Of a stretch of DNA of 33,893 nucleotides, positions 7,429 through 15,452 are shown in pieces (within the stretch, counting starts at the first letter, position 1; each line of letters begins with the position of its first letter). Source of the stretch: CAYLRF01 sp964385995 (GTDB taxonomy: Bacteria; Bacillota; Clostridia; Lachnospirales; Lachnospiraceae); assembly GCA_964385995.1 (NCBI GenBank), contig CAYLRF010000012.1, positions 1 through 33,893 on the forward strand. The letters are read 5' to 3'. The position numbers and the translations under genes were made by a program. The notes under the pieces are model-generated. The model had not been told where the DNA came from. It did no database searches and saw only the letters and a program-made list of their open reading frames with translations.

Positions 7429-8457
7429 ATGAACTGCGAATTTAAAAGAAAACTTCCAATACCCATGGAAGTAAAAAAGATGTATCCCATAACTCCCGAG
7501 ATGGAGATGACCCGCGCGGAGAGGGATCGTGATATAAAGGATGTGCTTTCGGGAAAATCCGATAAATTTCTGCTCATCATAGGCCCGTGTTCGGCCGATT
7601 ACGAAAACGCGGTGATCGATTACATCTCAAGGCTCAGGAAAGTTCAGGAGAAGGTAAAAGACTGCTTTGTCATAGTTCCCAGACTTTACACGAATAAGCC
7701 GCGCACGACGGGCGTCGGCTACAAGGGAATGCTTCATCAGCCGGATCCTTTGCATGATTCTGACATGCTGCAGGGACTTTTAAAGATCCGGAAGGTACAC
7801 ATGAGAGCCTTAAAGGAGACGGGTTTTTCATGCGCCGACGAGATGCTTTATCCCGAAAATTACAGGTATTTATCCGATCTTTTGGCTTATGTGGCGGTGG
7901 GAGCGAGATCCGTGGAAAATCAGCAGCACCGCCTGACAGCCAGCGCCATAGACGTGCCGGTCGGCATGAAAAATCCCACAAGCGGCGATTTGACCGTCAT
8001 GATGAACTCGATACAGGCGGCGCAGCAGCCGCAGACATTTATTTACCGGGGCTGGGAGGTGGAGAGCAAGGGCAATCCCTACGCGCACGCTATCCTTCGC
8101 GGCGGTATGCCCATGGGGACGGGCTTTGTCACGAATTATCATTACGAGGATCTGATGAGGGTTTTCGAGCTTTATCAGGAAAAGCAGCTCTCGAACATGG
8201 CGGTAATCATCGATACGAACCACGCGAATTCAAACAAGCATTATCTGGAGCAGATACGGATAAGTAAGGACGTCATGCACAGCCGTCGCGTGAATCCGGA
8301 CATCAGGACGCTGGTAAAGGGTCTCATGATAGAAAGCTACATCGTGGACGGTTCGCAGCCCGCCGAATGCGGCACTTACGGTCAGTCCATAACCGACCCC
8401 TGCCTCGGATGGGAAAAGACGGAGAAACTTATATACGAACTCGCGGATGAACTGTAA
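7429..8457 (+). CDS. aroF: 3-deoxy-7-phosphoheptulonate synthase, class I (DAHP synthase)
   Basis: Entry step to aromatic amino acids: condenses PEP with erythrose 4-phosphate. 342 residues, matching the E. coli AroF/G/H type without fused chorismate mutase or ACT domain. Motifs: IGPCSADY, NKPRTTGVGYKGML, GARSVENQQHR, VGMKNPTSGD, ILRGG, VIIDTNHANSNK. The start at 7429 is set by AAAGAGGAAAG just upstream; earlier in-frame codons fall in the 92-bp repeat. It continues the aro block after a repeat-filled spacer of about 220 bp. Its final codons (GCG GAT GAA CTG TAA) form part of the first unit of the downstream 25-bp array. Which isozyme letter applies is not determinable. Confidence 0.93.
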   Translation: MNCEFKRKLPIPMEVKKMYPITPEMEMTRAERDRDIKDVLSGKSDKFLLIIGPCSADYENAVIDYISRLRKVQEKVKDCFVIVPRLYTNKPRTTGVGYKGMLHQPDPLHDSDMLQGLLKIRKVHMRALKETGFSCADEMLYPENYRYLSDLLAYVAVGARSVENQQHRLTASAIDVPVGMKNPTSGDLTVMMNSIQAAQQPQTFIYRGWEVESKGNPYAHAILRGGMPMGTGFVTNYHYEDLMRVFELYQEKQLSNMAVIIDTNHANSNKHYLEQIRISKDVMHSRRVNPDIRTLVKGLMIESYIVDGSQPAECGTYGQSITDPCLGWEKTEKLIYELADEL

Positions 8458-8594
8458 GATGAATCACACGGATGAATTGTGAGATGAATAACGCGGATAA
8501 AATGTAAAATGAATCGTGCGGATGAAACGCAAGATGAATCATGCGGATGAACTGCAAGATAAATCACGCTGATGAAACGTATCATGAATTATCA
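8445..8594 (+). repeat. 25-bp tandem array spanning from the aroF stop to the queH start
   Basis: Five full units (8445, 8470, 8495, 8520, 8545), each beginning ggatgaa/ggataaa and containing agatgaat, plus a partial sixth from 8570. Unit 1 contains the aroF stop codon; the sixth contains both possible queH starts. The units differ at several positions, so the array is not brand new. There are no unique spacers, so it is not CRISPR. Confidence 0.9.
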
Positions 8595-9234
8595 GAAAGA
8601 ACTCGACGAATTTCTTTCGCGTATAAAAGACGACGGCGCAACCTACAGGCTCCTTCTTCACAGCTGCTGCGCTCCGTGCTCGAGCCGTGTGCTGGAGTAC
8701 CTGTCGGGGTATTTTGACATTACGGTGTTTTATTACAACCCTAATATTTTCCCGGAGGCCGAATACGAAAAGCGCGTCCTCGAGCAGAAAAGGCTTTTAA
8801 AGGAAATGCCGCTCGCGGGGAAGATATCTTTTCTTATGGGCAAATACGATCGTGAGAGATTTTACGAAACGGTAAAAGGCCTCGAGGATGAGAAAGAGGG
8901 CGGGGCAAGGTGCCTTAAATGCTATGAATTGCGCCTTAATGAAACCGCGAAGGCGGCGAAAGAGGGCGGATTTGATTTTTTTACGACCACTCTCAGCGTA
9001 AGCCCCTTAAAGGATGCGCGAAAGATAAATGACGCGGGAGATAAGGCGGCCGCGGTTTACGGCGTGCCGTTTCTGCGCGGCGATTTTAAGAAAAAAGACG
9101 GATACAAACGTTCCGTGGAGCTTTCAAACATCTACGGGCTTTACAGGCAGGATTACTGCGGCTGCGAATTTTCCCTTCGCGAGAGACGTATGAGGAGGGA
9201 AAACGCGACCGCACCCGACTGCTCAGTTTGGTAG
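8572..9234 (+). CDS. queH: Epoxyqueuosine reductase QueH (DUF208)
   Basis: Last step of queuosine synthesis: reduces epoxyqueuosine to queuosine in tRNA; QueH is the non-homologous replacement for QueG. 220 residues from ATG 8572, or 216 from ATG 8584 (MNYQKELDEF), which better matches family N-termini. Cysteine motifs: HSCCAPCSS near the N-terminus, CLKCYELRL in the middle, DYCGCEFS near the C-terminus, consistent with Fe-S and redox-active cysteines. No clear Shine-Dalgarno precedes either start because the leader is the 25-bp array. The last ~10 residues run into the next array, so the tail may have been altered by repeat expansion. Confidence 0.92.
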   Translation: MKRIMNYQKELDEFLSRIKDDGATYRLLLHSCCAPCSSRVLEYLSGYFDITVFYYNPNIFPEAEYEKRVLEQKRLLKEMPLAGKISFLMGKYDRERFYETVKGLEDEKEGGARCLKCYELRLNETAKAAKEGGFDFFTTTLSVSPLKDARKINDAGDKAAAVYGVPFLRGDFKKKDGYKRSVELSNIYGLYRQDYCGCEFSLRERRMRRENATAPDCSVW

Positions 9235-9545
9235 CGGACTGCGAGGCCGCATTACTAGAGTGGAAACCCAAGACCGTGAGCACCAGACGTTTCGGAGGCG
9301 GACCGCGAGGGTCCCATTACACAGTGAAAACCAAAGACAGTGAGGACGGGCATTTCGGTGGCGGGTTGCAAGGGTCCGCGTGACGGAGGGATAAAGCCTG
9401 CGGTCGGATGGTCGAATCGGGTAGCGGACTCCGGGGGTCACATTACAGAGTGAAAACCAAGAACCGCGAACGCCGGATCAGTTCGGTCAGCAAATCGCAA
9501 GGTCTGCGTGACGGAGAGGAAAACAGGTCGTATACAGTCGGAGAG
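9230..9545 (+). repeat. 63-65-bp degenerate tandem array between queH and argH
   Basis: Units begin near 9230, 9294, 9357, 9420 and 9485, each with a ggtagcgga/ggaggcgga-like start. Units 1, 2 and 4 share attacagagtg-aaaacca, while units 3 and 5 share cgtgacggag. The queH stop codon (9232-9234) lies at the first unit's start. With the following gap this explains the whole 486-bp spacer (331 bp after collapsing the gap); I see no gene in it. Confidence 0.75.
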
Positions 9546-9588
9546 TAAGGACGAAAGGTACGCGCATGGAAAAACTGTGGGGAGGAAG

Positions 9589-9688
9589 NNNNNNNNNNNN
9601 NNNNNNNNNNNNNNNNNNNNNNNNNNNNNNNNNNNNNNNNNNNNNNNNNNNNNNNNNNNNNNNNNNNNNNNNNNNNNNNNNNNNNNNN
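9589..9688. other. Assembly gap (100 N) with overlapping contig ends
   Basis: The 55 bp at 9534-9588 recur exactly at 9689-9743. They include the argH start codon, so an artefactual second argH start appears at 9566. Confidence 0.95.
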
Positions 9689-9720
9689 ACAGTCGGAGAG
9701 TAAGGACGAAAGGTACGCGC

Positions 9721-11103
9721 ATGGAAAAACTGTGGGGAGGAAGATTTACAAAGAAAACGGATGAGGACGCGTACGGGTTTAACGCGTCGATCTCATTTGA
9801 CAGACGCCTTTATAAGCAGGACATAAGGGGAAGCGCGGCGCACGTTAAGATGCTCGTAAAGCAGGGTATTTTGACCCGCGAAGACGGGGAGAAGATATTA
9901 GCGGGGCTTAGCGGCATAGAGGATGACATAGAGGCGGGACGTCTTCAGATCACGGATGATTATGAGGACATACACAGCTTCGTGGAGGCGAAACTTACGG
10001 AACGCGTAGGCGACGCCGGGAAGAAGCTTCACACCGCGAGGAGCCGTAACGACCAGATAGCTCTCGACATGAAGCTTTACGTGAGGGATGAGGCGGACGC
10101 GCTCGATGAGCTTCTTAAAGAATTCCTCTCGGTGTTGCTTAAGATCATGAAAGAAAACACGGATACCGTGATGCCGGGCTTTACTCACATGCAAAAGGCG
10201 CAGCCCGTGACGCTCGCTCATCACATGGGCGCCTACTTTGAGATGATAAAGCGCGACAGGTCGAGATTATCCGATCTTAAGCGAAGGATGAACGAGTGTC
10301 CGCTCGGAGCGGGGGCGCTCGCGGGTACCACGTATGATCTTGACAGGCGGTATACGGCTAAGCTTCTTATGTTTGACGCGCCCACGGCAAACAGCATGGA
10401 TTCGGTATCGGACAGGGACTATCTCATGGAGCTTGCGTCCGTGCTTTCCATCATCATGGTTCACTTAAGCAGGCTCGCCGAGGAAATCATCATCTGGAAC
10501 TCCGACGAGTACCGGTTCGCGGAGACGGACGACGCTTACAGCACGGGCAGCAGTATCATGCCGCAGAAGAAAAATCCAGACATAGCCGAGATCGTAAGAG
10601 GCAAGACGGGACGTGTCTTCGGAGCGCTGATGTCCCTTCTTACGACCTTTAAGGGGATACCTCTCGCGTACGATAAGGATATGCAGGAGGATAAGGAAGT
10701 CACTTTTGACGCCATCGACACAGTGAAAGCCTGCGTGAAGCTGTTTACCGGAATGCTCTCGACGATGAGATTTAATAAGGACAGGATGGAAATGAGCGCG
10801 AGATCGGGCTTTACGAACGCGACCGACGCCGCGGACTATCTGGTCCGTCACGGAGTCGCGTTTCGTGACGCGCACGCCATCGTGGGAAAACTCGTGCTTC
10901 GCTGCGCGGATAAAGGCATTTCCCTAAACGAGCTGCCACTTCCGGATTATAGGGCCGTATCGCCCGAGTTTGATGATGACATCTATGACGCGATCGACAT
11001 AAAAAATTGCGTGAACAGGCGAAATACCGAGGGCGCCCCCGGAAATAAAGCCATGGAAAAAATGCTGTCTGACTGCGAGGCGTATCTTAGGGAGGATGAT
11101 TAG
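9721..11103 (+). CDS. argH: Argininosuccinate lyase
   Basis: Final step of arginine synthesis: cleaves argininosuccinate to arginine and fumarate. 460 residues from the ATG at 9721, the family norm, beginning MEKLWGGRFTKKTDEDAY as most ArgH do. Motifs: HTARSRNDQIALD, TVMPGFTHMQKAQPVT, and the fumarase/aspartase-superfamily signature GSSIMPQKKNPDIAE with its serine loop at residues 276-278. An AAGGACGAAAGG stretch precedes the start. argG is not adjacent. The copy of the first 23 bp at 9566 is an assembly duplicate, not a second gene. Confidence 0.96.
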   Translation: MEKLWGGRFTKKTDEDAYGFNASISFDRRLYKQDIRGSAAHVKMLVKQGILTREDGEKILAGLSGIEDDIEAGRLQITDDYEDIHSFVEAKLTERVGDAGKKLHTARSRNDQIALDMKLYVRDEADALDELLKEFLSVLLKIMKENTDTVMPGFTHMQKAQPVTLAHHMGAYFEMIKRDRSRLSDLKRRMNECPLGAGALAGTTYDLDRRYTAKLLMFDAPTANSMDSVSDRDYLMELASVLSIIMVHLSRLAEEIIIWNSDEYRFAETDDAYSTGSSIMPQKKNPDIAEIVRGKTGRVFGALMSLLTTFKGIPLAYDKDMQEDKEVTFDAIDTVKACVKLFTGMLSTMRFNKDRMEMSARSGFTNATDAADYLVRHGVAFRDAHAIVGKLVLRCADKGISLNELPLPDYRAVSPEFDDDIYDAIDIKNCVNRRNTEGAPGNKAMEKMLSDCEAYLREDD

Positions 11104-11200
11104 GCGATGGGGAGCGAGCGGTTTAAGCGTGTGACTGCCTGATGAGTCAAGATCACAAAATAAAGTGTGACACAGTTATAAATCAAGTATCCGCGTACGA

Positions 11201-11206
11201 TATAAT
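11201..11206 (+). promoter_or_regulatory. Candidate -10 element for asd
   Basis: TATAAT in the 190-bp argH-asd spacer, 88 nt before the asd start. The best -35 candidate (TTATAA, 11176-11181) is poor and 19 bp away, so this is tentative. Confidence 0.35.
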
Positions 11207-11293
11207 TCAGACAGCAACGGCACCGGTGAAGATTGCGGATGACGTGGTGGCTTTGCGGCGTAAAGAGGGGAAGCGCAGGGAAGGAGAAAGGAT

Positions 11294-12379
11294 ATGGACA
11301 GAAAATTAAGGGTCGGCGTGCTGGGCGCCACGGGCATGGTGGGACAGCGTTTTATTTCGCTTCTTGAAAATCACCCCTGGTTTGAGGTGACGGCGGTGGC
11401 CGCGAGCCCCAAGTCCGCCGGGAAGACTTATGAGGAAGCGGCGGCGGGACGCTGGAAAATGACGGGTCCCGTCCCGGAGAAAGTAAAAGACATGACGGTT
11501 CTTGACGTAAACGATATCGGAACCGTTTCCGCGGGGGTTGATTTTCTCTTCAGCGCCGTCGACATGACGAAGGATGAGATAAGGGCGATCGAGGAGGCTT
11601 ACGCGAAGACGGAGACTCCCGTCGTCTCAAATAACAGCGCGCACCGATGGACTCCCGATGTGCCGATGGTTATCCCGGAGATAAATCCCGATCATTTCGA
11701 AGTCATCAAATATCAAAAGGAGCGGCTGAAGACGAAGCGCGGGTTCATCGCGGTTAAGCCGAACTGCTCCATACAAAGCTACGCTCCCGCGCTCGCCGCG
11801 TGGATGGAGTTTGAGCCGACACAGGTTGTCGCGACCACTTATCAGGCCATATCGGGGGCGGGAAAGACCTTCGCCGACTGGCCGGAGATGTCGGGAAACG
11901 TGATCCCCTACATCGCGGGAGAGGAAGAAAAAAGTGAGCAGGAGCCGCTTCGGATCTTCGGAAAGGTAAAGGACGGGCAAATCGTAAAGGCGACGGCTCC
12001 CGTCATCACGACTCAGTGTGTGCGCGTCCCCGTGCAGGACGGCCATACGGCGGCTGTTTTCGTGAAATTCGCGAAGAAAGTATCGAAAGAGGAACTGATA
12101 GACAGGCTGGTGAACTTTAAGGCCCGCACGGAAGGGATGAATCTTCCGAGTTCTCCCAAACAGTTTATCAGATATATGAGCGAAGACGACAGGCCACAGG
12201 TGCGGCTTGACGTCGATTATGAGAACGGCATGGGCATATCGATCGGAAGACTGAGAGAAGATATCCTCTATGATTATAAATTCATCGGGCTCTCGCACAA
12301 TACGATAAGAGGCGCGGCGGGCGGAGGCATACTCTGCGCGGAGGCGCTTACGGCCCTCGGGTATATAGAGGGAAAGTGA
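11294..12379 (+). CDS. asd: Aspartate-semialdehyde dehydrogenase
   Basis: Reduces aspartyl phosphate to aspartate semialdehyde, feeding lysine/diaminopimelate, threonine and methionine synthesis. 361 residues with NADP-binding GATGMVGQRF at the N-terminus, the catalytic cysteine in KPNCSIQ (Cys158), SGAGKTF, and DGHTAAVFVKF with the likely catalytic histidine. The length and KPNCSIQ context fit the archaeal/fungal-like branch of Asd found in many Clostridia rather than the E. coli form. AAGGAGAAAGGAT precedes the start. The stop is 22 bp before topB, suggesting co-transcription. Confidence 0.95.
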   Translation: MDRKLRVGVLGATGMVGQRFISLLENHPWFEVTAVAASPKSAGKTYEEAAAGRWKMTGPVPEKVKDMTVLDVNDIGTVSAGVDFLFSAVDMTKDEIRAIEEAYAKTETPVVSNNSAHRWTPDVPMVIPEINPDHFEVIKYQKERLKTKRGFIAVKPNCSIQSYAPALAAWMEFEPTQVVATTYQAISGAGKTFADWPEMSGNVIPYIAGEEEKSEQEPLRIFGKVKDGQIVKATAPVITTQCVRVPVQDGHTAAVFVKFAKKVSKEELIDRLVNFKARTEGMNLPSSPKQFIRYMSEDDRPQVRLDVDYENGMGISIGRLREDILYDYKFIGLSHNTIRGAAGGGILCAEALTALGYIEGK

Positions 12380-12401
12380 CGGCGTTTTAGGGTTTATTTG
12401 T

Positions 12402-14444
12402 ATGGGAAAATCTGTTTACATCGCGGAAAAACCGAGCGTCGCGAGGGAATTCGCGAAGGCCTTAAAATTACGCGGAGCGGGCGAGGGAGGCTTCATCGAG
12501 GACGGGGACGCGATAGTGACGTGGTGTCTGGGGCACCTTGTCACCATGAGCTACCCCGAAGCCTACGATCCGAAGCTTAAAAAATGGAGTCTTGACACGC
12601 TCCCCTTCATGCCGAAGGAATTTTTATACGAGGTCATACCGACGGCGAAGAAGCAGTTTGCCGTCGTGAAGAAAATCCTCACGAGGGGCGATGTCGATAC
12701 CATCTACGTCTGCACGGACTCGGGAAGAGAGGGCGAGTACATTTACCGCCTCGTAAGCCGGATGGCGAAGGTGAGAGGAAAGACCGAGAAGCGCGTATGG
12801 ATAGACTCTCAGACGGAAAACGAGATCCTTCGCGGCATAAGAGAGGCGAAGGATATTTCCGCTTATGACAATCTCGCCTCGTCCGCGTATTTGCGGGCCA
12901 AAGAAGATTATCTTATGGGGATAAATTTCTCAAGGCTCCTTACCTTAAGGTACGGCGACACCATATCAGGCTGCATGAATACGGGACGGACGGCGATTTC
13001 CGCGGGGCGCGTCATGACCTGCGTGCTGGGGATGGTGGTGCGACGCGAGCGGGAGATCAGGGATTTTGTGAAAACGCCGTACTACCGGGTGGTAAGCGTC
13101 GTTTGCGCTGACGAAGGGCGCGACGGCGGCGTCACGTTTGAGGGAGAGTGGCGGGCCGTGAAGGGCTCACGGTATTTTGAAAGTCCCGCGCTTTATAAGG
13201 AGAACGGCTTTAAGGAGAAAAAGGCGGCCGAGGATTTTGTCCGCGAGCTTAAGGGAGACGGGGAAATTACCTGCCGCGTGGTCTCTACGGAGAAAAAGCC
13301 CGAAAAGAAATACGCTCCGCTTCTTTTTAACCTCGCGGAGCTTCAAAATGAGTGCGCGAAAAGATTTAAGATCAGCCCGAACGAGACGCTTTCCATAGCG
13401 CAGGAGCTTTATGAGAAGAAACTTGTCACCTATCCCAGAACGGACGCGAGGGTATTATCGACGCCGATCGCTAAAGAGATAGGGAAAAACCTTTCAGGCC
13501 TTTTAAAATACCCGCCGGCCGCGCCGTATCTTGCAAAAATAAGAGAATCGGGAAGCGTAAGGAGGATAGCGGGGAGCCGTTATACCGACGATTCGAAGGT
13601 TACGGACCACTACGCGCTGATCCCCACGGGACAGGGACTTTCGGCTCTCGAAAGGGTAAATGAGACCGCGAAAAAAGTCTATGACCTCATAGTGAGAAGG
13701 TTTCTGTCCGTATTTTATCCGCCGGCCCTTTATCAGAAGCTTTCCGTCGTCACGGCCGTCGGCGACGAAAAGTTCTTTACGAACATACGTGTACTTAAAA
13801 GCCCGGGGTATCTTGAGGTTTCGGGTGACGCTGCCCGAAGCGACTCCGGCGCTCTCTTTGAGGCTCTGTCGCGGATAAAGGCTGGGGACGTCTTAAGGGT
13901 GAGTTCCATGGAAATAAAAGAGGCCGAGACCGTTTCGCCGAAGCGTTATAATTCGGGGTCCATTATACTCGCGATGGAAAACGCCGGACAGCTCATCGAG
14001 GATGAGGAGCTTCGGGCGCAGATAAAGGGAAGCGGTATCGGGACAAGCGCCACCAGAGCCGAGATCTTAAGCAAGCTCTTCAAGATAAAGTACCTGTCGC
14101 TAAATAAAAAGACTCAGGTCATCATTCCCACTCTCTTAGGCGAGATGGTATATGATACCGTGAATAACTCGATACCTTCGCTTTTAAACCCGGAGCTTAC
14201 CGCGAGCTGGGAGAAGGGACTTTCCTATGTGGCCGACGGTAAGATTTCCTCGGACGAGTACATGCAAAAGCTGGGAAAATTCATTTCGTCGCGCACGGAG
14301 GGCGTGAAAAGACTGGAAAACCGCGAAGTCATAAGGAAGTGTTATAAAAGCACGGAGCCTTATTACAGGAAGACTTCGCCGCGAGTGAATTCGTCGCGGG
14401 ATGAAAAAGCGGATAAGACAAACACAAAATACGACGCGCAATAA
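12402..14444 (+). CDS. topB: DNA topoisomerase III (type IA)
   Basis: Relaxes or decatenates DNA by single-strand passage. 680 residues. An N-terminal TOPRIM domain (VYIAEKPSVAREFAKAL; later CTDSGREGEYIYRLV) is followed by the type IA core with active-site Tyr344 in LVTYPRTDARVLS and the GIGTSATRAEIL block near 545. The TOPRIM acidic motif reads DSGREGE rather than DxDREGE; as far as I recall, Gram-positive TopB proteins commonly have DxGREGE, so I do not treat it as a defect. No C-terminal zinc fingers are visible, which favours TopB over TopA. The ribosome-binding site is weak (TTTTAGGG). Confidence 0.93.
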   Translation: MGKSVYIAEKPSVAREFAKALKLRGAGEGGFIEDGDAIVTWCLGHLVTMSYPEAYDPKLKKWSLDTLPFMPKEFLYEVIPTAKKQFAVVKKILTRGDVDTIYVCTDSGREGEYIYRLVSRMAKVRGKTEKRVWIDSQTENEILRGIREAKDISAYDNLASSAYLRAKEDYLMGINFSRLLTLRYGDTISGCMNTGRTAISAGRVMTCVLGMVVRREREIRDFVKTPYYRVVSVVCADEGRDGGVTFEGEWRAVKGSRYFESPALYKENGFKEKKAAEDFVRELKGDGEITCRVVSTEKKPEKKYAPLLFNLAELQNECAKRFKISPNETLSIAQELYEKKLVTYPRTDARVLSTPIAKEIGKNLSGLLKYPPAAPYLAKIRESGSVRRIAGSRYTDDSKVTDHYALIPTGQGLSALERVNETAKKVYDLIVRRFLSVFYPPALYQKLSVVTAVGDEKFFTNIRVLKSPGYLEVSGDAARSDSGALFEALSRIKAGDVLRVSSMEIKEAETVSPKRYNSGSIILAMENAGQLIEDEELRAQIKGSGIGTSATRAEILSKLFKIKYLSLNKKTQVIIPTLLGEMVYDTVNNSIPSLLNPELTASWEKGLSYVADGKISSDEYMQKLGKFISSRTEGVKRLENREVIRKCYKSTEPYYRKTSPRVNSSRDEKADKTNTKYDAQ

Positions 14445-14450
14445 TACGAG

Positions 14451-14504
14451 CCCTTTTCTCCATTGGCGTGCGGGCAGGCCGCGGTAAATATGGAGGGGGG
14501 GGGG
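14451..14504 (+). other. G10 homopolymer with long GU-containing inverted repeat after topB
   Basis: Ten consecutive G at 14495-14504. CCCTTTTCTCCAT (14451-14463) can pair with 14490-14502, giving 13 pairs including four G-U. No U-run follows, so it is not a canonical terminator. Confidence 0.4.
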
Positions 14505-14571
14505 CATTTTCGGGACGCGTCAGGCGGCGAGAGGAATGTAGCGGACAAGTTAAAGGGAGAAATTAAAAGAT

Positions 14572-15282
14572 ATGCAGGATCGGGATTTGAGGCGAGAGAT
14601 AAAAGCGGCCCCGCATCTTAGCGCGGACAGTCTTTTAAATCTTAACGAAACAGTGGCGAGGGACATATTTGAGGGAATAACGTATCCTTGGGAGGCGCTG
14701 CCGCGGATAAAGGATTTTATAAGAGAGCTTGGGGAACGTCTTTCAAAAGACGAGTATTACGAAAAGGAAGATGGCATCTGGATAGCGAAATCCGCGAAAA
14801 TAGCGCCCACGGCCTACATAGCCGGGCCCGCCATCATAGGAAGAGAAAGCGAAGTCAGACACTGCGCGTTCATAAGGGGCAGCGCGATAGTGGGCGAAAA
14901 CGCGGTCGTAGGCAATTCCACGGAGCTTAAGAACGTCATCCTTTTTAACAACGTGCAGGTTCCGCATTACAACTATGTCGGGGACTCGATATTGGGATTT
15001 CACGCTCATCTGGGCGCGGGCGCCATTACTTCAAATGTCAAGGCCGACCGCTTAAACGTAAGCGTCAAAACGGGAGGCGCGGCGATTGAGACGGGACTTA
15101 GAAAATTCGGGGCCATAATCGGAGATTACGCGGAGATAGGCTGCGGCGCCGTACTGAATCCCGGTACCGTAGTCGGCAAAAACAGCGTCATCTATCCCCT
15201 TTCCATGGTGAGAGGATATGTGCCGGAGGAGAGCATATATAAGAAACAGGGCGAGATCGTAAGAAAAGAAATCCGATCGTAA
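14572..15282 (+). CDS. Left-handed beta-helix (hexapeptide-repeat) protein, GlmU C-terminal-like
   Basis: 236 residues. After an alpha-helical N-terminal ~65 residues (LLNLNETVARDIFEG...WEALPRIKDFI), hexapeptide repeats run from about 70 to 215 (IAKSAKIAPTAYIAGPAIIG, then IVGENAVVGNS, VVGKNSVIYPLS). The block NNVQVPHYNYVGDSILG...LGAGAITSN resembles the acetyltransferase half of GlmU. The uridylyltransferase half is absent, so a sugar-nucleotide or acyl-transfer role is likely but the substrate is unknown. AAAGGGAGAAATT precedes the ATG. The last residues (IVRKEIRS) and the stop lie inside the 20-bp tandem array, so the C-terminus was probably re-made by repeat expansion. Confidence 0.85.
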   Translation: MQDRDLRREIKAAPHLSADSLLNLNETVARDIFEGITYPWEALPRIKDFIRELGERLSKDEYYEKEDGIWIAKSAKIAPTAYIAGPAIIGRESEVRHCAFIRGSAIVGENAVVGNSTELKNVILFNNVQVPHYNYVGDSILGFHAHLGAGAITSNVKADRLNVSVKTGGAAIETGLRKFGAIIGDYAEIGCGAVLNPGTVVGKNSVIYPLSMVRGYVPEESIYKKQGEIVRKEIRS

Positions 15283-15334
15283 GGAAAGAAAACCGATCAT
15301 AAGGAAAGGAAACCGATCGTAAGGAAAGGAAAAC
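15254..15334 (+). repeat. 20-bp tandem array (4 units) covering a gene 3' end
   Basis: Units at 15254, 15274, 15294 and 15314, each of the form cgatcgtaaggaaaggaaac. The first is coding, the second holds the stop codon (15280-15282), and the last two are intergenic. Downstream to 15452 I see only the symporter ribosome-binding site. Confidence 0.9.
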
Positions 15335-15452
15335 GAGACGCGCGCCATGCCGCGTCGCTGTCATAAAGGGCGGAGGCCATTTTATTCTGCGGGTCAGTAA
15401 AACCGTGTGAATGATAGGCTCCGGGATTAAAAAAGAAGGAGAGGTAGAGGGT

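Noticed and set aside
8445..8594. Possible CRISPR array (short regular repeats)
   Set aside because: Units are head-to-tail with no unique spacers between them and no cas gene is nearby. The same holds for the other arrays.
9566..9588. Second argH start
   Set aside because: Exact copy of 9721-9743 created by the overlapping contig ends at the gap.
12690..12740. Defective TOPRIM motif in topoisomerase III (DSG instead of DxD)
   Set aside because: As far as I recall, Gram-positive TopB proteins commonly read DxGREGE, so this is likely normal for the family.
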